From assembly GCA_022448605.1 (NCBI GenBank), contig JAKVCM010000031.1, positions 1 to 42,513 of the forward strand: 42,513 nt of DNA. The letters run 5' to 3'. Shown piece by piece: positions 15,968-25,953 of this stretch. The first letter of the stretch is position 1. The number at the start of each line of letters is the position of its first letter. Under the pieces are notes generated by a model, which did no database searches, was not told the DNA's origin, and saw only the letters and a list, made by a program, of their open reading frames with translations. This stretch comes from Puniceicoccaceae bacterium. GTDB lineage: Bacteria; Verrucomicrobiota; Verrucomicrobiia; Opitutales; Coraliomargaritaceae. Position numbers and translations under genes: made by a program.

Positions 15968-16264
15968 GTGCACCCCTTTTTTACGAAAGATAGAGGCTTG
16001 TCCCCGATCTCTAGAAAGCAAGCCTCTTACTAATCTAATTATCCCAACAAACTAATTAAAAAAAAGTTGTTACTTATGGTAACACGCAACTTATGTAGAT
16101 GTTCTTTTTTTGTAAAAAAATTTCTAACATGCGATGTCTTGTGCCAGGCAGCGGAATACCTATAGCTTGAAGACATATTAATTCGACTGACCAGCATGCT
16201 GATTGTAGACTTCTGTGATGGCATCTTTGATCCATTAATGGTATACGCTTCCAAGTTAAGTCGC
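15923..16264. other. Gene-poor gap with inverted repeats between the lipoprotein region and xseA
   Basis: Apart from the 11-codon frame described above, no gene is supported here. A perfect 9-bp inverted repeat, AGAGGCTTG at 15992-16000 and CAAGCCTCT at 16019-16027, has an 18-nt spacer and no T-tract, so it is not a standard terminator. A weaker hairpin (GTTAC-TTATG-GTAAC) lies near 16074-16088, followed by A/T tracts at 16100-16130. A 71-codon frame (16254-16039, TTG start) follows xseA but does not resemble XseB or any family I know. Confidence 0.5.
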
Positions 16265-17611
16265 TCAGCTGTCGTTTTTTAGAATAATCTCTCCGTCTTG
16301 GAAACGAGCCTTCAGTTGTAGCTCTTTTTTAGCCTGTAATGCACTATCGATTATAGTATTATCTTTGTTTTGGATCAGGGCATAACCTCGTTTAAGTGTG
16401 GCTTGTAGGCTACCATTTTCAAGGCGGTGATGCAGGTTTTGGAGTTTTTCCTTCTTCTTAGAAGCAGTCAAATCTTTGGCGTATTCTAGACGCCTTGAGA
16501 AATCTTTAATGTGTTGGCAGGCGACACCTATTCGTGTCTTTGGGTGTTGCTGGGTGATGCGCTGCCCAAAAATGTTAATAGTCTGCTGCTCGGTTGAGAG
16601 ACGGCGCGCTAGGTTACTGCCAAGGCGACTTTCCATCTCGTCCAGTTGCATATTTATGTATTGCACTCGGCGATTAGGGGAAATTGCGCGCATCCGCGCA
16701 GAGAGATCGCACAACTGTGAGACTTGGTCGTTAAGGTAGCCCTCCACCCAAGCGTGAAAGTCGCTTTCGGCGTCTTCACAGCGCGAGCGCGCTTCCATTT
16801 GAAGCGAAGAGATCAATTCGGCTGCACCCGATGGAGTTTCCGCACGTTTATCGGCAGCATAGTCGGTTAATACGGTGTCAATTTCATGGCCAATTGCTGA
16901 GATCACTGGCAGGGGACAAGACGCCACTTTACGCACGAGGGCTTCTTCGTTAAATACCCAAAGGTCTTCGATACTGCCTCCGCCTCGCGTAATCACGATG
17001 AGGTCAAAACCATCACTCGCGACCACATGTTTAAACATGGCGCCCACTTCTTCGGCCGCACCTTTACCCTGAACTTTGGCAGGAAAGATCACCACCTCAC
17101 CTGCAAACTCACGGCGACGCAAAATTTGTAGAAAATCTCGCACTGCGGCTCCCGTCGGTGATGTAATTACTGCGATCTTCCGCGGAAGCTTAGGCAGTGG
17201 CTTCTTATGATCCGAATCAAAGAGTCCCTCCGCTGCTAATTTCCGCTTTAGGCGTTCGTAATCCAATTGCAAGCGACCCTCGCCGCTCTGGATCACGATC
17301 TTGGTAATCAACTGGTAGCGACCATGTGGTACGAAGACAGATATGTCGCCTAGCGCTAGTACTTCCATGCCATCTTGCAGTTCGAAAGATTGCCGTGCAG
17401 CATCCCGCGCAAAGAGGGCGCAGGGTAACTGACTGCCCACATCCTTGAGTGAAAAGTAATGATGCCCCGAGCTCTGCTTTCGCAAATTAGAAACTTCACC
17501 CTTCACCCAGACGCGGGAAAAGTTTTCTTCCAGTTGTCCTTTGATCAAGCCCGTCAACGCGGTGACCTCGAGCACTTGCTCAGGCGGTGGTGTTATTAAG
17601 CTATCTAACAT
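16265..17611 (-). CDS. xseA: Exodeoxyribonuclease VII large subunit
   Basis: Large subunit of ExoVII, which degrades single-stranded DNA. Start chosen at the ATG at complement 17609-17611 (448 residues); a longer frame to 17659 adds residues inside the upstream gene. N-terminal OB-fold: FSRVWVKGEVSNLRKQSSGHHYFSLKD. The catalytic domain has KIAVITSPTGAAVRDFLQI, DLIVITRGGGSIEDLWVFNEE, ISAIGHEIDTVLTDYAADKRAETPSGAAE. A long helical region follows and the C-terminus carries the usual LKRGYALI segment. The start overlaps the TVP38-family gene by 11 nt. The small subunit gene xseB, often directly downstream, is not there. Confidence 0.95.
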   Translation of the reverse strand: MLDSLITPPPEQVLEVTALTGLIKGQLEENFSRVWVKGEVSNLRKQSSGHHYFSLKDVGSQLPCALFARDAARQSFELQDGMEVLALGDISVFVPHGRYQLITKIVIQSGEGRLQLDYERLKRKLAAEGLFDSDHKKPLPKLPRKIAVITSPTGAAVRDFLQILRRREFAGEVVIFPAKVQGKGAAEEVGAMFKHVVASDGFDLIVITRGGGSIEDLWVFNEEALVRKVASCPLPVISAIGHEIDTVLTDYAADKRAETPSGAAELISSLQMEARSRCEDAESDFHAWVEGYLNDQVSQLCDLSARMRAISPNRRVQYINMQLDEMESRLGSNLARRLSTEQQTINIFGQRITQQHPKTRIGVACQHIKDFSRRLEYAKDLTASKKKEKLQNLHHRLENGSLQATLKRGYALIQNKDNTIIDSALQAKKELQLKARFQDGEIILKNDS

Positions 17612-18308
17612 CAGCAGGATTCTTTCGGCTCCACATTCGGGTGGCAAGGATGACCACAATTAAAATTACAATCCCAGTGATCGCCCACCAAAGCTGCCCT
17701 TTGAAAATTGCGCCCCCAGTTATGACGAAACATGCCGTCCACAGACTCGTCGTGGGAATAGAAACGAGCAAATAGTCCCGAAAGCGCATGCCTAAAATAC
17801 CGAGTAATATGTTTTGTAAAACGTAGGGGATACCTGGTGTGAGCCGCAGTATTAGTCCGAGACGGACCATGTTATGCTCGCTCATCTCGGGTAGGCTTTG
17901 ACCATGCATTACATAGCGAAGCAGCAAAACTTTTAGCGGTCCATATGAGAGTGCATAGGTCCAAATCGAACACAGGGTCTGCGCGGCAATTGCCAGCACT
18001 ACTGCCGCAGGCATTCCATAGTTTGGAGCAATAACTACACCGAAGAGCACCAGAACAGGGCTATTCGGAAATCCCAAGCCAGGGAGCGTTGCCATGACCG
18101 TAATTAAGGCCCATGGATCCTCTTCAAGAAAGCTGAGCCCTGCTTCGAGAAGCCTCAGATAGCGGCTGATATCGGGATGATTTTGCCAGAATATTAAGAA
18201 CGCGATTGCCGATAATACGCTAACGATCATAAATGATCCAAGCTTGCGCTTAGGTCTTCTTTTGGAGTCATCGCAATCTGCCATCCTAATGAGCTTGCAG
18301 CGTTTCAT
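17601..18308 (-). CDS. TVP38/TMEM64 (VTT/SNARE-associated domain) membrane protein
   Basis: About 235 residues with five or six hydrophobic segments. The VTT/DedA-like core is visible as ATLPGLGFPNSPVLVLFGVVIAP, followed by a reentrant/amphipathic stretch and LGLILRLTPGIPYVLQNILLGI, the conserved R-xxPxxP-type motif of the family. Members are implicated in lipid or undecaprenyl phosphate translocation in some bacteria, but the substrate of this one is unknown. I used the ATG at complement 18306-18308; another ATG at 18284 lies just before MADCDDSKRR and is equally possible. Neither has a good ribosome binding site. It is translationally overlapped with xseA downstream. Confidence 0.82.
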   Translation of the reverse strand: MKRCKLIRMADCDDSKRRPKRKLGSFMIVSVLSAIAFLIFWQNHPDISRYLRLLEAGLSFLEEDPWALITVMATLPGLGFPNSPVLVLFGVVIAPNYGMPAAVVLAIAAQTLCSIWTYALSYGPLKVLLLRYVMHGQSLPEMSEHNMVRLGLILRLTPGIPYVLQNILLGILGMRFRDYLLVSIPTTSLWTACFVITGGAIFKGQLWWAITGIVILIVVILATRMWSRKNPADVR

Positions 18309-18410
18309 TGGTAGTAGCAAGACGACTAAGGTATCTGTTAGTCATTTTTAGCTTCCTGACGGGACCATATCTATTAGAGGACTTTAGAGCTTCGTATCTA
18401 TAAAAAATTG

Positions 18411-18422
18411 TTGTTTAAACAA
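18411..18422. promoter_or_regulatory. 12-bp palindrome TTGTTTAAACAA upstream of the LysM gene
   Basis: A perfect 12-bp palindrome about 50 nt before the LysM-protein start codon, in the divergent region between that gene and the TVP38-family gene. It could be a dimeric regulator site. The surrounding sequence is AT-rich, so chance is a real alternative. Confidence 0.25.
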
Positions 18423-18472
18423 ATATTTTTTGCAGATAAGACTGACTTGCCAATAAACAGAAAAGCACTTAG

Positions 18473-19090
18473 ATGTCTTTTGTGGAAGATGATACTGAAT
18501 CAACAGAGAGCTCATTGCTAACGCTCGCACTTGTTTTGCTTGCTATCTTATTGGGTGGCGCAGGGCTCTATTTAGGGCTGACCGCCAAGCAGCAACTTGC
18601 TCCGCTCACGAAGTCTGCAGACGAGGGCACTAGCTTTGCTGCTCGCATTGATAAGCAACTTTCTAAGATCGATACACGGATCAATGAGCTGTCCGCGCAG
18701 AATGCCAAACTCAAAGAAACTATTCAGCGCCTTGGTCGTGAAAGTTCGCAGACTTTACGGCAGGCCAAGCAAGCGAATGAAGGTGTCCAATCCAATCGTG
18801 GCGAGCTCATTGAACTTGCCCAGAAGGTTTCTCAGTTCGCCACCTCTGTCGCAGTTACGAACGCCTCAAGTTCGAGGCTACAAGCTACAAGCACTGGCAT
18901 AGAAACAAGTGCGATTGAGACCTTTACAGCTTCCGGATCTGCATCGACTTACAAAATACAATCTGGCGATACGTTTGGCAAAATCGCTAGCCAAAAAGGC
19001 GTAAGACTTGATGCCCTACTAGAAGCGAACCCAGATGCCGATCCGAGGCGCCTCAGTATTGGCAAAGAGATCAATATCCCGGCCAACTAA
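18473..19090 (+). CDS. Membrane-anchored coiled-coil LysM protein
   Basis: 205 residues. It has an acidic N-terminus, one membrane helix near 16-38 ([21 protein letters not shown]), then a coiled-coil region about 50-120 ([29 protein letters not shown]), a Ser/Thr-rich linker, and a LysM domain at 160-205 ([17 protein letters not shown], ending [10 protein letters not shown]). LysM binds N-acetylglucosamine-containing glycans, so the protein probably spans from the inner membrane to peptidoglycan. The specific role is unknown. It overlaps the Nudix gene by 1 nt (TAATG), indicating coupling. Confidence 0.85.
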   Translation: MSFVEDDTESTESSLLTLALVLLAILLGGAGLYLGLTAKQQLAPLTKSADEGTSFAARIDKQLSKIDTRINELSAQNAKLKETIQRLGRESSQTLRQAKQANEGVQSNRGELIELAQKVSQFATSVAVTNASSSRLQATSTGIETSAIETFTASGSASTYKIQSGDTFGKIASQKGVRLDALLEANPDADPRRLSIGKEINIPAN

Positions 19091-19653
19091 TGGCCTCCAG
19101 CCCAATAGATCAAGAACCTCCAAGTTGGGAAATCGTTGGCGACCGATTGCTCAATTCTTGCCGCGTGTGGGATCTTCGCGAGCGTCGATACCGCCATCCT
19201 AAAACACGGAAAGAGGGCGATTTTTATTACATCGACTCGCGCGACTGGGTCATCGTAGTCGCTAGAACGCGCGCAGGGGAGTTGATCATGGTGAGGCAGT
19301 TTCGTTGGGGCTCCAATGGATTGTCGTGGGAATTCCCTGGAGGCATCGTAAATGAAGGCGAAGACCCTGTTGCTGCTGGCCTGCGCGAACTTCAAGAGGA
19401 GACAGGCTATGCCGCCAGGAGCGGTCGTCTGATTGGCTATGCACGCCCTAATCCTGCCATATTAAATAATTTTTGCCATATCGTTCTCGCAGAAGATGCG
19501 GAGCTTCATCCATCCGGCACCGATTGGGACGAGCACGAAGAAATTGAAGTCCGCTCCTTGCCCGAAGCGACCGTTATAGACTGGGCGCGCGACTGTAAGA
19601 TCGAGCACGCACTCGCTTTGAATGGTCTCTTCTTCTACCAGTTGGCAAAATAG
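19090..19653 (+). CDS. Nudix hydrolase, ADP-ribose pyrophosphatase-like
   Basis: 187 residues. The full Nudix box GX5EX7REUXEEXGU is at 85-107 (starting [20 protein letters not shown]), with Arg99, Glu100, Glu103 and Glu104 as the metal-binding/catalytic core. The sequence before it ([21 protein letters not shown]) has the QFR and WEFPGG features of the ADP-ribose/nucleoside diphosphate sugar hydrolase subgroup. The C-terminal half is typical of this subgroup in containing a conserved Glu-rich loop ([10 protein letters not shown]). Substrate is inferred, not shown. It shares its start with the end of the LysM gene. Confidence 0.88.
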   Translation: MASSPIDQEPPSWEIVGDRLLNSCRVWDLRERRYRHPKTRKEGDFYYIDSRDWVIVVARTRAGELIMVRQFRWGSNGLSWEFPGGIVNEGEDPVAAGLRELQEETGYAARSGRLIGYARPNPAILNNFCHIVLAEDAELHPSGTDWDEHEEIEVRSLPEATVIDWARDCKIEHALALNGLFFYQLAK

Positions 19654-19738
19654 ATGCGGCACCTTTTTTGCATTTCCGCTAGTACCTCACCAAGGAACCT
19701 TGCGCTTGGGGCAATGATTCATAACTTTTTTTAAAATA

Positions 19739-22657
19739 ATGAAATGTCTTCTCCGCATTTTTCTCGTCCTCTTTGTATTGCTCATATCCCTTGCTGGCAT
19801 AGGCTATTTTAGCGTCACACGTCCTGCTTTCCAGAAAAAACTAATCGAGAGCAAGTTACCTGCAGGTAGTTCAATCAAGTTAGTGCGGATTACCGCTAGG
19901 AGCATTGAGTTGACCAAGTTAAAGCTGCAACTAGCCGATGGCACCAGCGCGAAGCTCGAAAGCTTTCGAGCTGATTTTTCGCCAATTGGCTTAATCTTGA
20001 GTGGCATGATCGAACTGCGCGGGCTTAAGGTGGAGGGTTTAGTCGTCAAGTTGCCTGAAATTAATACGCCCATGGCGGTCAGCGATAATCTTCCAGTGGA
20101 CGCTAGTGATAGCACAAATGATGCCCCTACTCGAACTACGCCGCCTACCGCTCTAGCTGCTAGCTCCCCCACTGATGCGCTTTACGCACTAAGCGAGATC
20201 GGGCTGCTCTTCGATATCGATTCGATCGATCTTAGCGGTTTGCTAATTGATGCCTCCAGTAACCACTATGTATTTTCGGCCAACACTGGCCACATTGCAC
20301 CTGGGTCGCAAACAAATCTAAAGGCTGCGCTTGAACTTGAGTCAAAGCAATCCCCCCAAGGCGGCCTTCAAGATTTTAGCTCAAACATCCACATGGTCAT
20401 TACGCAAAAGCAGTCTGGTGGCTTTGACTCAATCCGTGCCGAATCGTTTACTTCAGGCAGTGACGTCGATGGCAGGAACTTAATTTCTATCACGCAAACC
20501 TTAGATCTTTCAGTCAATGGCTTTGAAGAAACTGCCGAGATTGCCCTAAGCTTTAATGCCGATTTACCTTACCCCGAAATTTTCGCGCCCGAGTTAGTCC
20601 AATTGCAAGGTCTCTCGCTCGCTGGTAATTTGAATGGCTCTGCCGAAGGCTCCAAGCTCACACTCGAAACAGCCGATGTAAGTGCTGCAGCGAATGGCAC
20701 ACCTGTAGCCACCGTTAAGCTCAAGCAAGCCCTCAGTCTCAGTGCAGAACAGAAGTTCACCGGAGAACTAATGCAGGTCAACTTCATCAATCTTCCACTA
20801 ACATGGATTAACCCTTGGTTGGACGATGGTATGCTACTCTCAGGTGAAGCGCTATCCGCACAGATCATTTTTTCAGGTGAGGAGAGCGGGGCACTTGGAC
20901 TGAAGACAGATGGATCGATCCAGTTCGGCGCCTTTTCACTTTCAAAAAACCAGCAGCCGCTCCTAGATAATGTCACGCTCCGAATGAACCCCAAGATACG
21001 TATTAAGGCAGATCGAACCATTCGCTTTGATCTGGGTGCTTTTCAAATACTGGATGTTTATGGAGATGTTATTAGTGGCTCTGTGATTGGCTCAAAGAGC
21101 GAGAGTAAGGGTGCCTCGCCACTCGCTGGTCTTAAGACAAAGACGAAACTTTACGTTGGACTCTCCGAACTCCTTCAGCAGCCCGTTTTCGCTGGTGTTG
21201 GCAGTGTACTTGCAGGTCAGGCCGAAGTCGAACTCGACTTTAACGCCGTAGCCGAATATCCGCTACAGCTTCAAGCTGTTATCACTGGCCTGCGTGCTCG
21301 TGATCTTCCTGGCTCATCCCAAGATTACCGTTTGGTCGCCCAGCTCAAACAAACCAGCGGGGGTGTTTATACACTTGGTTCTAGTTTGCAGGCTGGCTTT
21401 GAAAGTCGCCCGAGTACAAATATAGAGCTGGGATGCCAATTTTACCCCGAGCGGCAGCCTTTGCCATTTAGATTAAGCCTTGCTTCTTCGCGTGTCTCGC
21501 AGGGTGACATCGAGTTGCTTATGGCGTCTCTTATTACAAACGATACTGCTGCGAGCACATCAAACAATAGCGCACTCGCTCCTCGTGCAGCAGAAACAAA
21601 TACGCAGCGTCCGCTTTGGTCAGATTTCGACGGTGAAGTCTCGATCAAGCTCGATGAGTTAGCGATTGAATCTGGACAAGTCCTCACTGAGCTTAAGGCC
21701 CAGATAAACATCTCCGAAGCACTTTTCTCAGTCAACGACATTACCGCTACACTTAAAGGTGGCGGCCTTTTCGGCCAAGCCAATATTACCTACGACCCCA
21801 TTCAGAGCCGAGCCTACCGAGTTGCATCTTCTTTTGTTTTTGAACATATTGATCCCTCGCTCTTTTCAAAAAGAACTTATAGTAAATTTCCAGTTCAAGG
21901 GCTCTTTGATGGCCAGTTGAAATTTGCTGGTAGTGGTCATACACTAGAGGAAGCCTGCGAAGATTTTGAAGGCGGCTTAACCATCACAGGCCGCAATGGC
22001 GTTCTCACTGCCTTCGAATTAGACAGCCGTAGTCAGCTTGGTCTCCTCGGTGCAGGTATATTAGGCCAAAGCCTCAATCGCCCAGGAATGACTGCGATGG
22101 CGCAAGCCGTTCCCTATTTTAAGGAAATGAAATTTGAGAGTTTTACCCTCCAACTCGTTCGCGGAAAGGATAAGCAAGTCCGTATCCCTGAGTTTAAGTT
22201 GATGGGTGATAATCTAAGCATAAACGGTCATGGCACCATTGCCGCGGGTAATCTCGGTGAGATACTTGATCATCCGCTATACCTCTCTATCGGACTCGGT
22301 GCCAAAGGTCGTTTGGTCGACTACTTAGAGACCTTACAGTTGCTGGGATCCAAGACCAGCGAAGAAGGATTCCGTAATTGGAATCAAGATATTGAGATTA
22401 GAGGTAGCCTAGGTGATCCGGATACCAGCGCTCTCAAAGGACTGCTCAACAACGCTGCTCGCCGTGCCCTCGATAAGCCTGGAAAAGGCGAGGCAGCAGG
22501 AACACCAAAACCCCCCGCCCAAGACGGGATATTTCTACCCGGTCAAAACAATGCTATCGAGCAAGCCCCTTTAAAGAATAAGGAAAAACCTAAACAAGAA
22601 GCACTCCGTGAAGATATCGAAATGGGGCTAGAGCTAATCAATTCTATTTTTGGGTAG
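19739..22657 (+). CDS. Large AsmA-like envelope protein
   Basis: 972 residues with an N-terminal membrane anchor or uncleaved signal (about 4-26, RIFLVLFVLLISLAGIGYFSV), followed by a very long beta-rich periplasmic region. Features of the AsmA/TamB-like repeating beta-groove superfamily are the N-terminal LVRITARSIELTKLKLQLADG, repeated strand-turn units, and the AsmA-type C-terminal region near 700-900 (GQLKFAGSGHTLEEACEDFEGGL, FTLQLVRGKDKQVRIPEFKLMGDNLSINGHGTI). The tail is Pro/Lys/Glu-rich. Such proteins are proposed to bridge the envelope for lipid transport. The middle 600 residues are not recognisable by eye. It follows the Nudix gene by 85 nt and converges with rph. Confidence 0.7.
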   Translation: MKCLLRIFLVLFVLLISLAGIGYFSVTRPAFQKKLIESKLPAGSSIKLVRITARSIELTKLKLQLADGTSAKLESFRADFSPIGLILSGMIELRGLKVEGLVVKLPEINTPMAVSDNLPVDASDSTNDAPTRTTPPTALAASSPTDALYALSEIGLLFDIDSIDLSGLLIDASSNHYVFSANTGHIAPGSQTNLKAALELESKQSPQGGLQDFSSNIHMVITQKQSGGFDSIRAESFTSGSDVDGRNLISITQTLDLSVNGFEETAEIALSFNADLPYPEIFAPELVQLQGLSLAGNLNGSAEGSKLTLETADVSAAANGTPVATVKLKQALSLSAEQKFTGELMQVNFINLPLTWINPWLDDGMLLSGEALSAQIIFSGEESGALGLKTDGSIQFGAFSLSKNQQPLLDNVTLRMNPKIRIKADRTIRFDLGAFQILDVYGDVISGSVIGSKSESKGASPLAGLKTKTKLYVGLSELLQQPVFAGVGSVLAGQAEVELDFNAVAEYPLQLQAVITGLRARDLPGSSQDYRLVAQLKQTSGGVYTLGSSLQAGFESRPSTNIELGCQFYPERQPLPFRLSLASSRVSQGDIELLMASLITNDTAASTSNNSALAPRAAETNTQRPLWSDFDGEVSIKLDELAIESGQVLTELKAQINISEALFSVNDITATLKGGGLFGQANITYDPIQSRAYRVASSFVFEHIDPSLFSKRTYSKFPVQGLFDGQLKFAGSGHTLEEACEDFEGGLTITGRNGVLTAFELDSRSQLGLLGAGILGQSLNRPGMTAMAQAVPYFKEMKFESFTLQLVRGKDKQVRIPEFKLMGDNLSINGHGTIAAGNLGEILDHPLYLSIGLGAKGRLVDYLETLQLLGSKTSEEGFRNWNQDIEIRGSLGDPDTSALKGLLNNAARRALDKPGKGEAAGTPKPPAQDGIFLPGQNNAIEQAPLKNKEKPKQEALREDIEMGLELINSIFG

Positions 22658-22730
22658 ATATAGGCAGGATAAAGCTTTCGATTCGTCCTGCAACTGGCAG
22701 ATGTTTCATTTGCGCAGTCCCAAGGCCACA

Positions 22731-23492
22731 TTAATCAGATCTCAGACCTTCGGCAATGGCATCTTCTTGCAGTCGATTGATTTCAGCGATCCCTTTAGCA
22801 CCAAGCCCCAACAAAGTATCGAGGTCTCCACGACTAAATGTAGCCTCTTCGCCCGAGCTTTGCACTTCTACAAACTTACCAGAACCAGTCATTACGAGGT
22901 TGGCATCGACGGTCGCGTCCTTGTCTTCGATGTAGTTGAGGTCGAGCACGGGAGTGCTATCAAACACGCCTGCTGAAACTGCAGCCACTGAATCGGTGAA
23001 AGGGTTTTCAGCTAGTTTCCCCTCTACGATCAATTTCTGAATAGCGATCTGCGCGGCTACGTAAGCGCCAGTTATTGAAGCAGTGCGCGTGCCGCCATCG
23101 GCTTGGAGGACATCGCAGTCGATCCAAATAGTTTTACCAGTGAGCCTCTTTAGATCAAAAACAGCACGGAGAGATCGACCAATGAGGCGTTGGATTTCAA
23201 TTGTTCGACCGTCGGCTTTGCCTCGGCTTATGTCGCGCTGCTTACGCTCGTGTGTGCTGTAGGGGAGCATGGAATATTCCGCAGTCATCCAACCACCTTC
23301 GACTTTTTGTGCGCGCATCCAACCTGGCACACGCTCGTCGATGGAAGCAGCACAGATTACGCGTGTTTTTTCAAAACTCACCAGAACGGAACCAAGTGCG
23401 TGCGGAGCTATGCCCGTCTCGAAAGTAATCGGGCGAAGTTGATCTATGGCGCGTCCATCAGGTCGCGTAAAGGAAGTTTGTGTATCAGTCAT
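22731..23492 (-). CDS. rph: Ribonuclease PH
   Basis: Phosphorolytic 3'-5' exoribonuclease that trims tRNA 3' ends. The ATG at complement 23490-23492 gives 253 residues, close to the family norm, with AAGG upstream; the frame extends 35 codons further but without homology. It begins RPDGRAIDQLRPITFETG. Further signatures are GSVLVSFEKTRVICAASIDERVPGW, TAEYSMLPYSTHERKQRD with the phosphate-binding region, GKADGRTIEIQRLIGRSLRAV, and DCDVLQADGGTRTASITGAYVA. All the usual signatures are intact. The gene is separated from fusA by a terminator and about 270 bp. Confidence 0.96.
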   Translation of the reverse strand: MTDTQTSFTRPDGRAIDQLRPITFETGIAPHALGSVLVSFEKTRVICAASIDERVPGWMRAQKVEGGWMTAEYSMLPYSTHERKQRDISRGKADGRTIEIQRLIGRSLRAVFDLKRLTGKTIWIDCDVLQADGGTRTASITGAYVAAQIAIQKLIVEGKLAENPFTDSVAAVSAGVFDSTPVLDLNYIEDKDATVDANLVMTGSGKFVEVQSSGEEATFSRGDLDTLLGLGAKGIAEINRLQEDAIAEGLRSD

Positions 23493-23696
23493 AATTTTGG
23501 CCTTAGAGGTCTTAATCTCACTTCCGAGTAGAGAGAATGCGTTTTTCGTAGACGAGAGTTGGGAGTTTTCGTCGTTATCAAGTATTTCATAGATCAAAGC
23601 AGTCTTTGGGATAAGTGTAATCTCGCGTTTAGCTTGGAGTCCGTCCTTTAGCGGCTAGGTCCTTCACCTCTGATTTTTAAAAAATTCTTTTTATGG

Positions 23697-23732
23697 CACA
23701 AAAAGTCCCCGCCTTTTTGAGACGGAGACTTT
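23697..23732 (-). terminator. Rho-independent terminator after fusA
   Basis: On the minus strand the arms at 23732-23721 and 23713-23702 pair over 12 positions (10 Watson-Crick, 2 G-U) with a 7-nt loop and are followed by TTTTT. The two G-U pairs would be A-C mismatches on the plus strand, so the structure is specific to the fusA transcript. It lies about 30 nt beyond the fusA stop. Confidence 0.85.
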
Positions 23733-23763
23733 GCTAAATACGATTTATGGAGTCTTTAAAGAA

Positions 23764-25950
23764 TTATTTCTTCTTTTCTTCTTCGCGCTCCTTAGCTTCC
23801 TTGATAACGATTTCGGATACGTTATTAGGGCAAGCTGCGTAGTGTGAGAATTCCATAGAGAATTGACCGCGGCCAGATGTCATGGTGCGGAGTGCCCCAA
23901 TGTAACCAAACATTTCCGAGAGTGGTGCGTCTGCTTTAATACGGACGCCGCCATTGTTAGTCGGCTCTTGAGTCTTAATCATACCTCGTCGGCGATTCAA
24001 GTCGCCGATCACGTCGCCCATCTTGTCGTCTGTGCAAAACACATCGAGTTTCATGACGGGTTCTAGGATCTGAGCGCCGGCTTGGGGGAGGGACTGACGA
24101 TAAGCTGCCTTAGCTGCGGTCTCGAAAGCGACTGCCGAGGAGTCTACTGCGTGGAAGGCGCCATCTGTGAGTGTGACTTTGAAGTCCAAGCAAGGGTAGC
24201 CCGCGAGAACACCTTTTTCTTTAGATAGATTGAAGCCCTTTTCAACCGCTGGCCAGAATTCACGAGGAACGTTACCACCGACAACTGTGGACTCAAATTG
24301 AAAGCCTTCGCCTGGCTCGAGTGGTTCAAGTGTGTATTGGATCTTCGCAAACTGACCCGAACCACCAGATTGTTTTTTATGGGTGTAGCTGTCTTCGAGC
24401 GTCTTAGTAATACTCTCGCGGTAGGCCACTTGTGGCTTGCCTATCAGAGCCTCGACGCCGTAGGTGCGTTTTAGGATATCGACTTTAATATCGAGGTGAA
24501 GCTCTCCCATTCCCTTAAGAATGGTCTCGCCAGAGTCTTCGTCTGTTTCAACTATAAATGTTGGATCTTCTGCCACCATTTTACCGATAGCGACACCCAT
24601 CTTTTCCGCGTTGCCTTGGTCCTTTGGTTTAATCGCGATAGAGATAACAGGTTCTGGGAATACCATGGGTTCAAGCGTAGCAGGGTGTGCAGGGTCGCAA
24701 AGAGTGTGGCCTGTTTGTACAGACTTCATGCCAAGTAATGCGACGATGTCTCCCGCTTGCGCAGAATCGACTTCGTTACGCTCGTCAGCGTGCATCTCAA
24801 TAATACGACCGATTCGTTCAGTTTTGCCCGTAAAGGTATTAAGGACGTTGGTGCCCTTTGATATCTTTCCTGAGTAGATGCGTGTAAAGGTCAGAGCGCC
24901 GTATTTGTCATCCATGATCTTGAATGCAAGTGCACGAAGTGGCTTTTCTACCTCGACTACTGCGAATTCGCCAGTCTCCCCACCTTCAGCATTCACTTCA
25001 GGTTGTGGCTTCACTTCCGTTGGGCAAGGAAGGTACTCGACGACGCCGTCGAGCACGTTTTGCACGCCCTTATTCTTGAAGGAAGAACCGCAGTAAGTCG
25101 GGAAGAAATCGAGGTTGATAGTGCCCTTGCGAATACACTTTTTAAGTGTCTCAAGGTCGGGCTCATTACCTTCGAGATAGGATTCCATTGCGTCGTCATC
25201 TTGCTCGACGGCAGTTTCGATCAGCATGGCGCGGTATTCTTCAACCTTGTCGACCATGTCAGCAGGGATTTCTTTTTTCTCGTAGGCAAGCGGATCGCCG
25301 GTTTCATCCCATACCCACGCGGTGCGGGTGAGAAGATCGACGACACCCTTGAGCTCACTCTCGGTGCCAATTGGAAGCACCATGACGAGCGGATTCGCAC
25401 CTAAGATATCTTTGATTTGCTTGACGACCTTGTAGAAGTCGGCCCCTATGCGGTCAAGTTTGTTTACATAGATTAAACGAGCGACTCCAGAGTCATTTGC
25501 ATAGCGCCAGTTAGTTTCGGACTGAGGCTCGACACCTCCCGAACCACAGAAAACACCGACGCCACCGTCGAGTACTTTGAGCGAACGGTAAACTTCAACT
25601 GTGAAGTCCACGTGGCCAGGTGTGTCGATTATGTTAAATCGGTAAGGGGCATTTGCTTCTTGCTGTTCGGAACCAGGCCAGAAACAAGTCGTGGCCGCTG
25701 ATTGAATCGTGATTCCACGCTCTTGCTCTTGCTCCATGAAGTCAGTCGTCGCAGCGCCATCGTGCACTTCACCTAGCTTGTGGATTTTACCAGTGAGCTT
25801 TAGGATGCGCTCGGTTGTGGTCGTTTTACCAGCATCCACGTGGGCGAAGATACCAATATTTCTGTATTTTGATAGGTCGGTCATGATCGTATCGAGTATG
25901 TTTTGAGAGTCTGTTTCTGCTTTGTTGAGTAGGGCTTCGGCAAGCGCCAT
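23764..25950 (-). CDS. fusA: Elongation factor G, divergent paralogue type
   Basis: 728-residue translational GTPase. G1 AHVDAGKTT at 36-44, G2/switch [13 protein letters not shown]3 DTPGHVD at 109-115, G4 NKLD at 163-166 (NKMD in canonical EF-G). Domain III has GMGELHLDI and domain [14 protein letters not shown]; the C-terminus has [15 protein letters not shown]. Several near-invariant EF-G motifs are altered ([45 protein letters not shown]). These resemble the spd/mitochondrial-type EF-G subfamilies as I remember them. It is not in a str operon (no rpsL, rpsG or tuf nearby), which fits a paralogue. The ATG at 25950 has AAGG upstream; a later ATG at 25884 without a ribosome binding site would remove 22 residues. 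Confidence 0.9.
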   Translation of the reverse strand: MALAEALLNKAETDSQNILDTIMTDLSKYRNIGIFAHVDAGKTTTTERILKLTGKIHKLGEVHDGAATTDFMEQEQERGITIQSAATTCFWPGSEQQEANAPYRFNIIDTPGHVDFTVEVYRSLKVLDGGVGVFCGSGGVEPQSETNWRYANDSGVARLIYVNKLDRIGADFYKVVKQIKDILGANPLVMVLPIGTESELKGVVDLLTRTAWVWDETGDPLAYEKKEIPADMVDKVEEYRAMLIETAVEQDDDAMESYLEGNEPDLETLKKCIRKGTINLDFFPTYCGSSFKNKGVQNVLDGVVEYLPCPTEVKPQPEVNAEGGETGEFAVVEVEKPLRALAFKIMDDKYGALTFTRIYSGKISKGTNVLNTFTGKTERIGRIIEMHADERNEVDSAQAGDIVALLGMKSVQTGHTLCDPAHPATLEPMVFPEPVISIAIKPKDQGNAEKMGVAIGKMVAEDPTFIVETDEDSGETILKGMGELHLDIKVDILKRTYGVEALIGKPQVAYRESITKTLEDSYTHKKQSGGSGQFAKIQYTLEPLEPGEGFQFESTVVGGNVPREFWPAVEKGFNLSKEKGVLAGYPCLDFKVTLTDGAFHAVDSSAVAFETAAKAAYRQSLPQAGAQILEPVMKLDVFCTDDKMGDVIGDLNRRRGMIKTQEPTNNGGVRIKADAPLSEMFGYIGALRTMTSGRGQFSMEFSHYAACPNNVSEIVIKEAKEREEEKKK

Positions 25951-25953
25951 ATG

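Noticed and set aside
16039..16254. 71-codon frame just downstream of xseA as a candidate xseB
   Set aside because: It starts with TTG, has no ribosome binding site, and lacks the acidic helical ExoVII small-subunit pattern.
19654..19734. 26-codon frame between the Nudix and AsmA-like genes
   Set aside because: It begins right after the Nudix stop but has no ribosome binding site, no stop/start overlap with the next gene and an unremarkable peptide. Chance is sufficient.
22666..22693. GCAGGA/TCCTGC inverted repeat between the AsmA-like gene and rph
   Set aside because: The stem is 6 bp with a long AT-rich loop and no T-tract on either side, so a terminator call is not supported.
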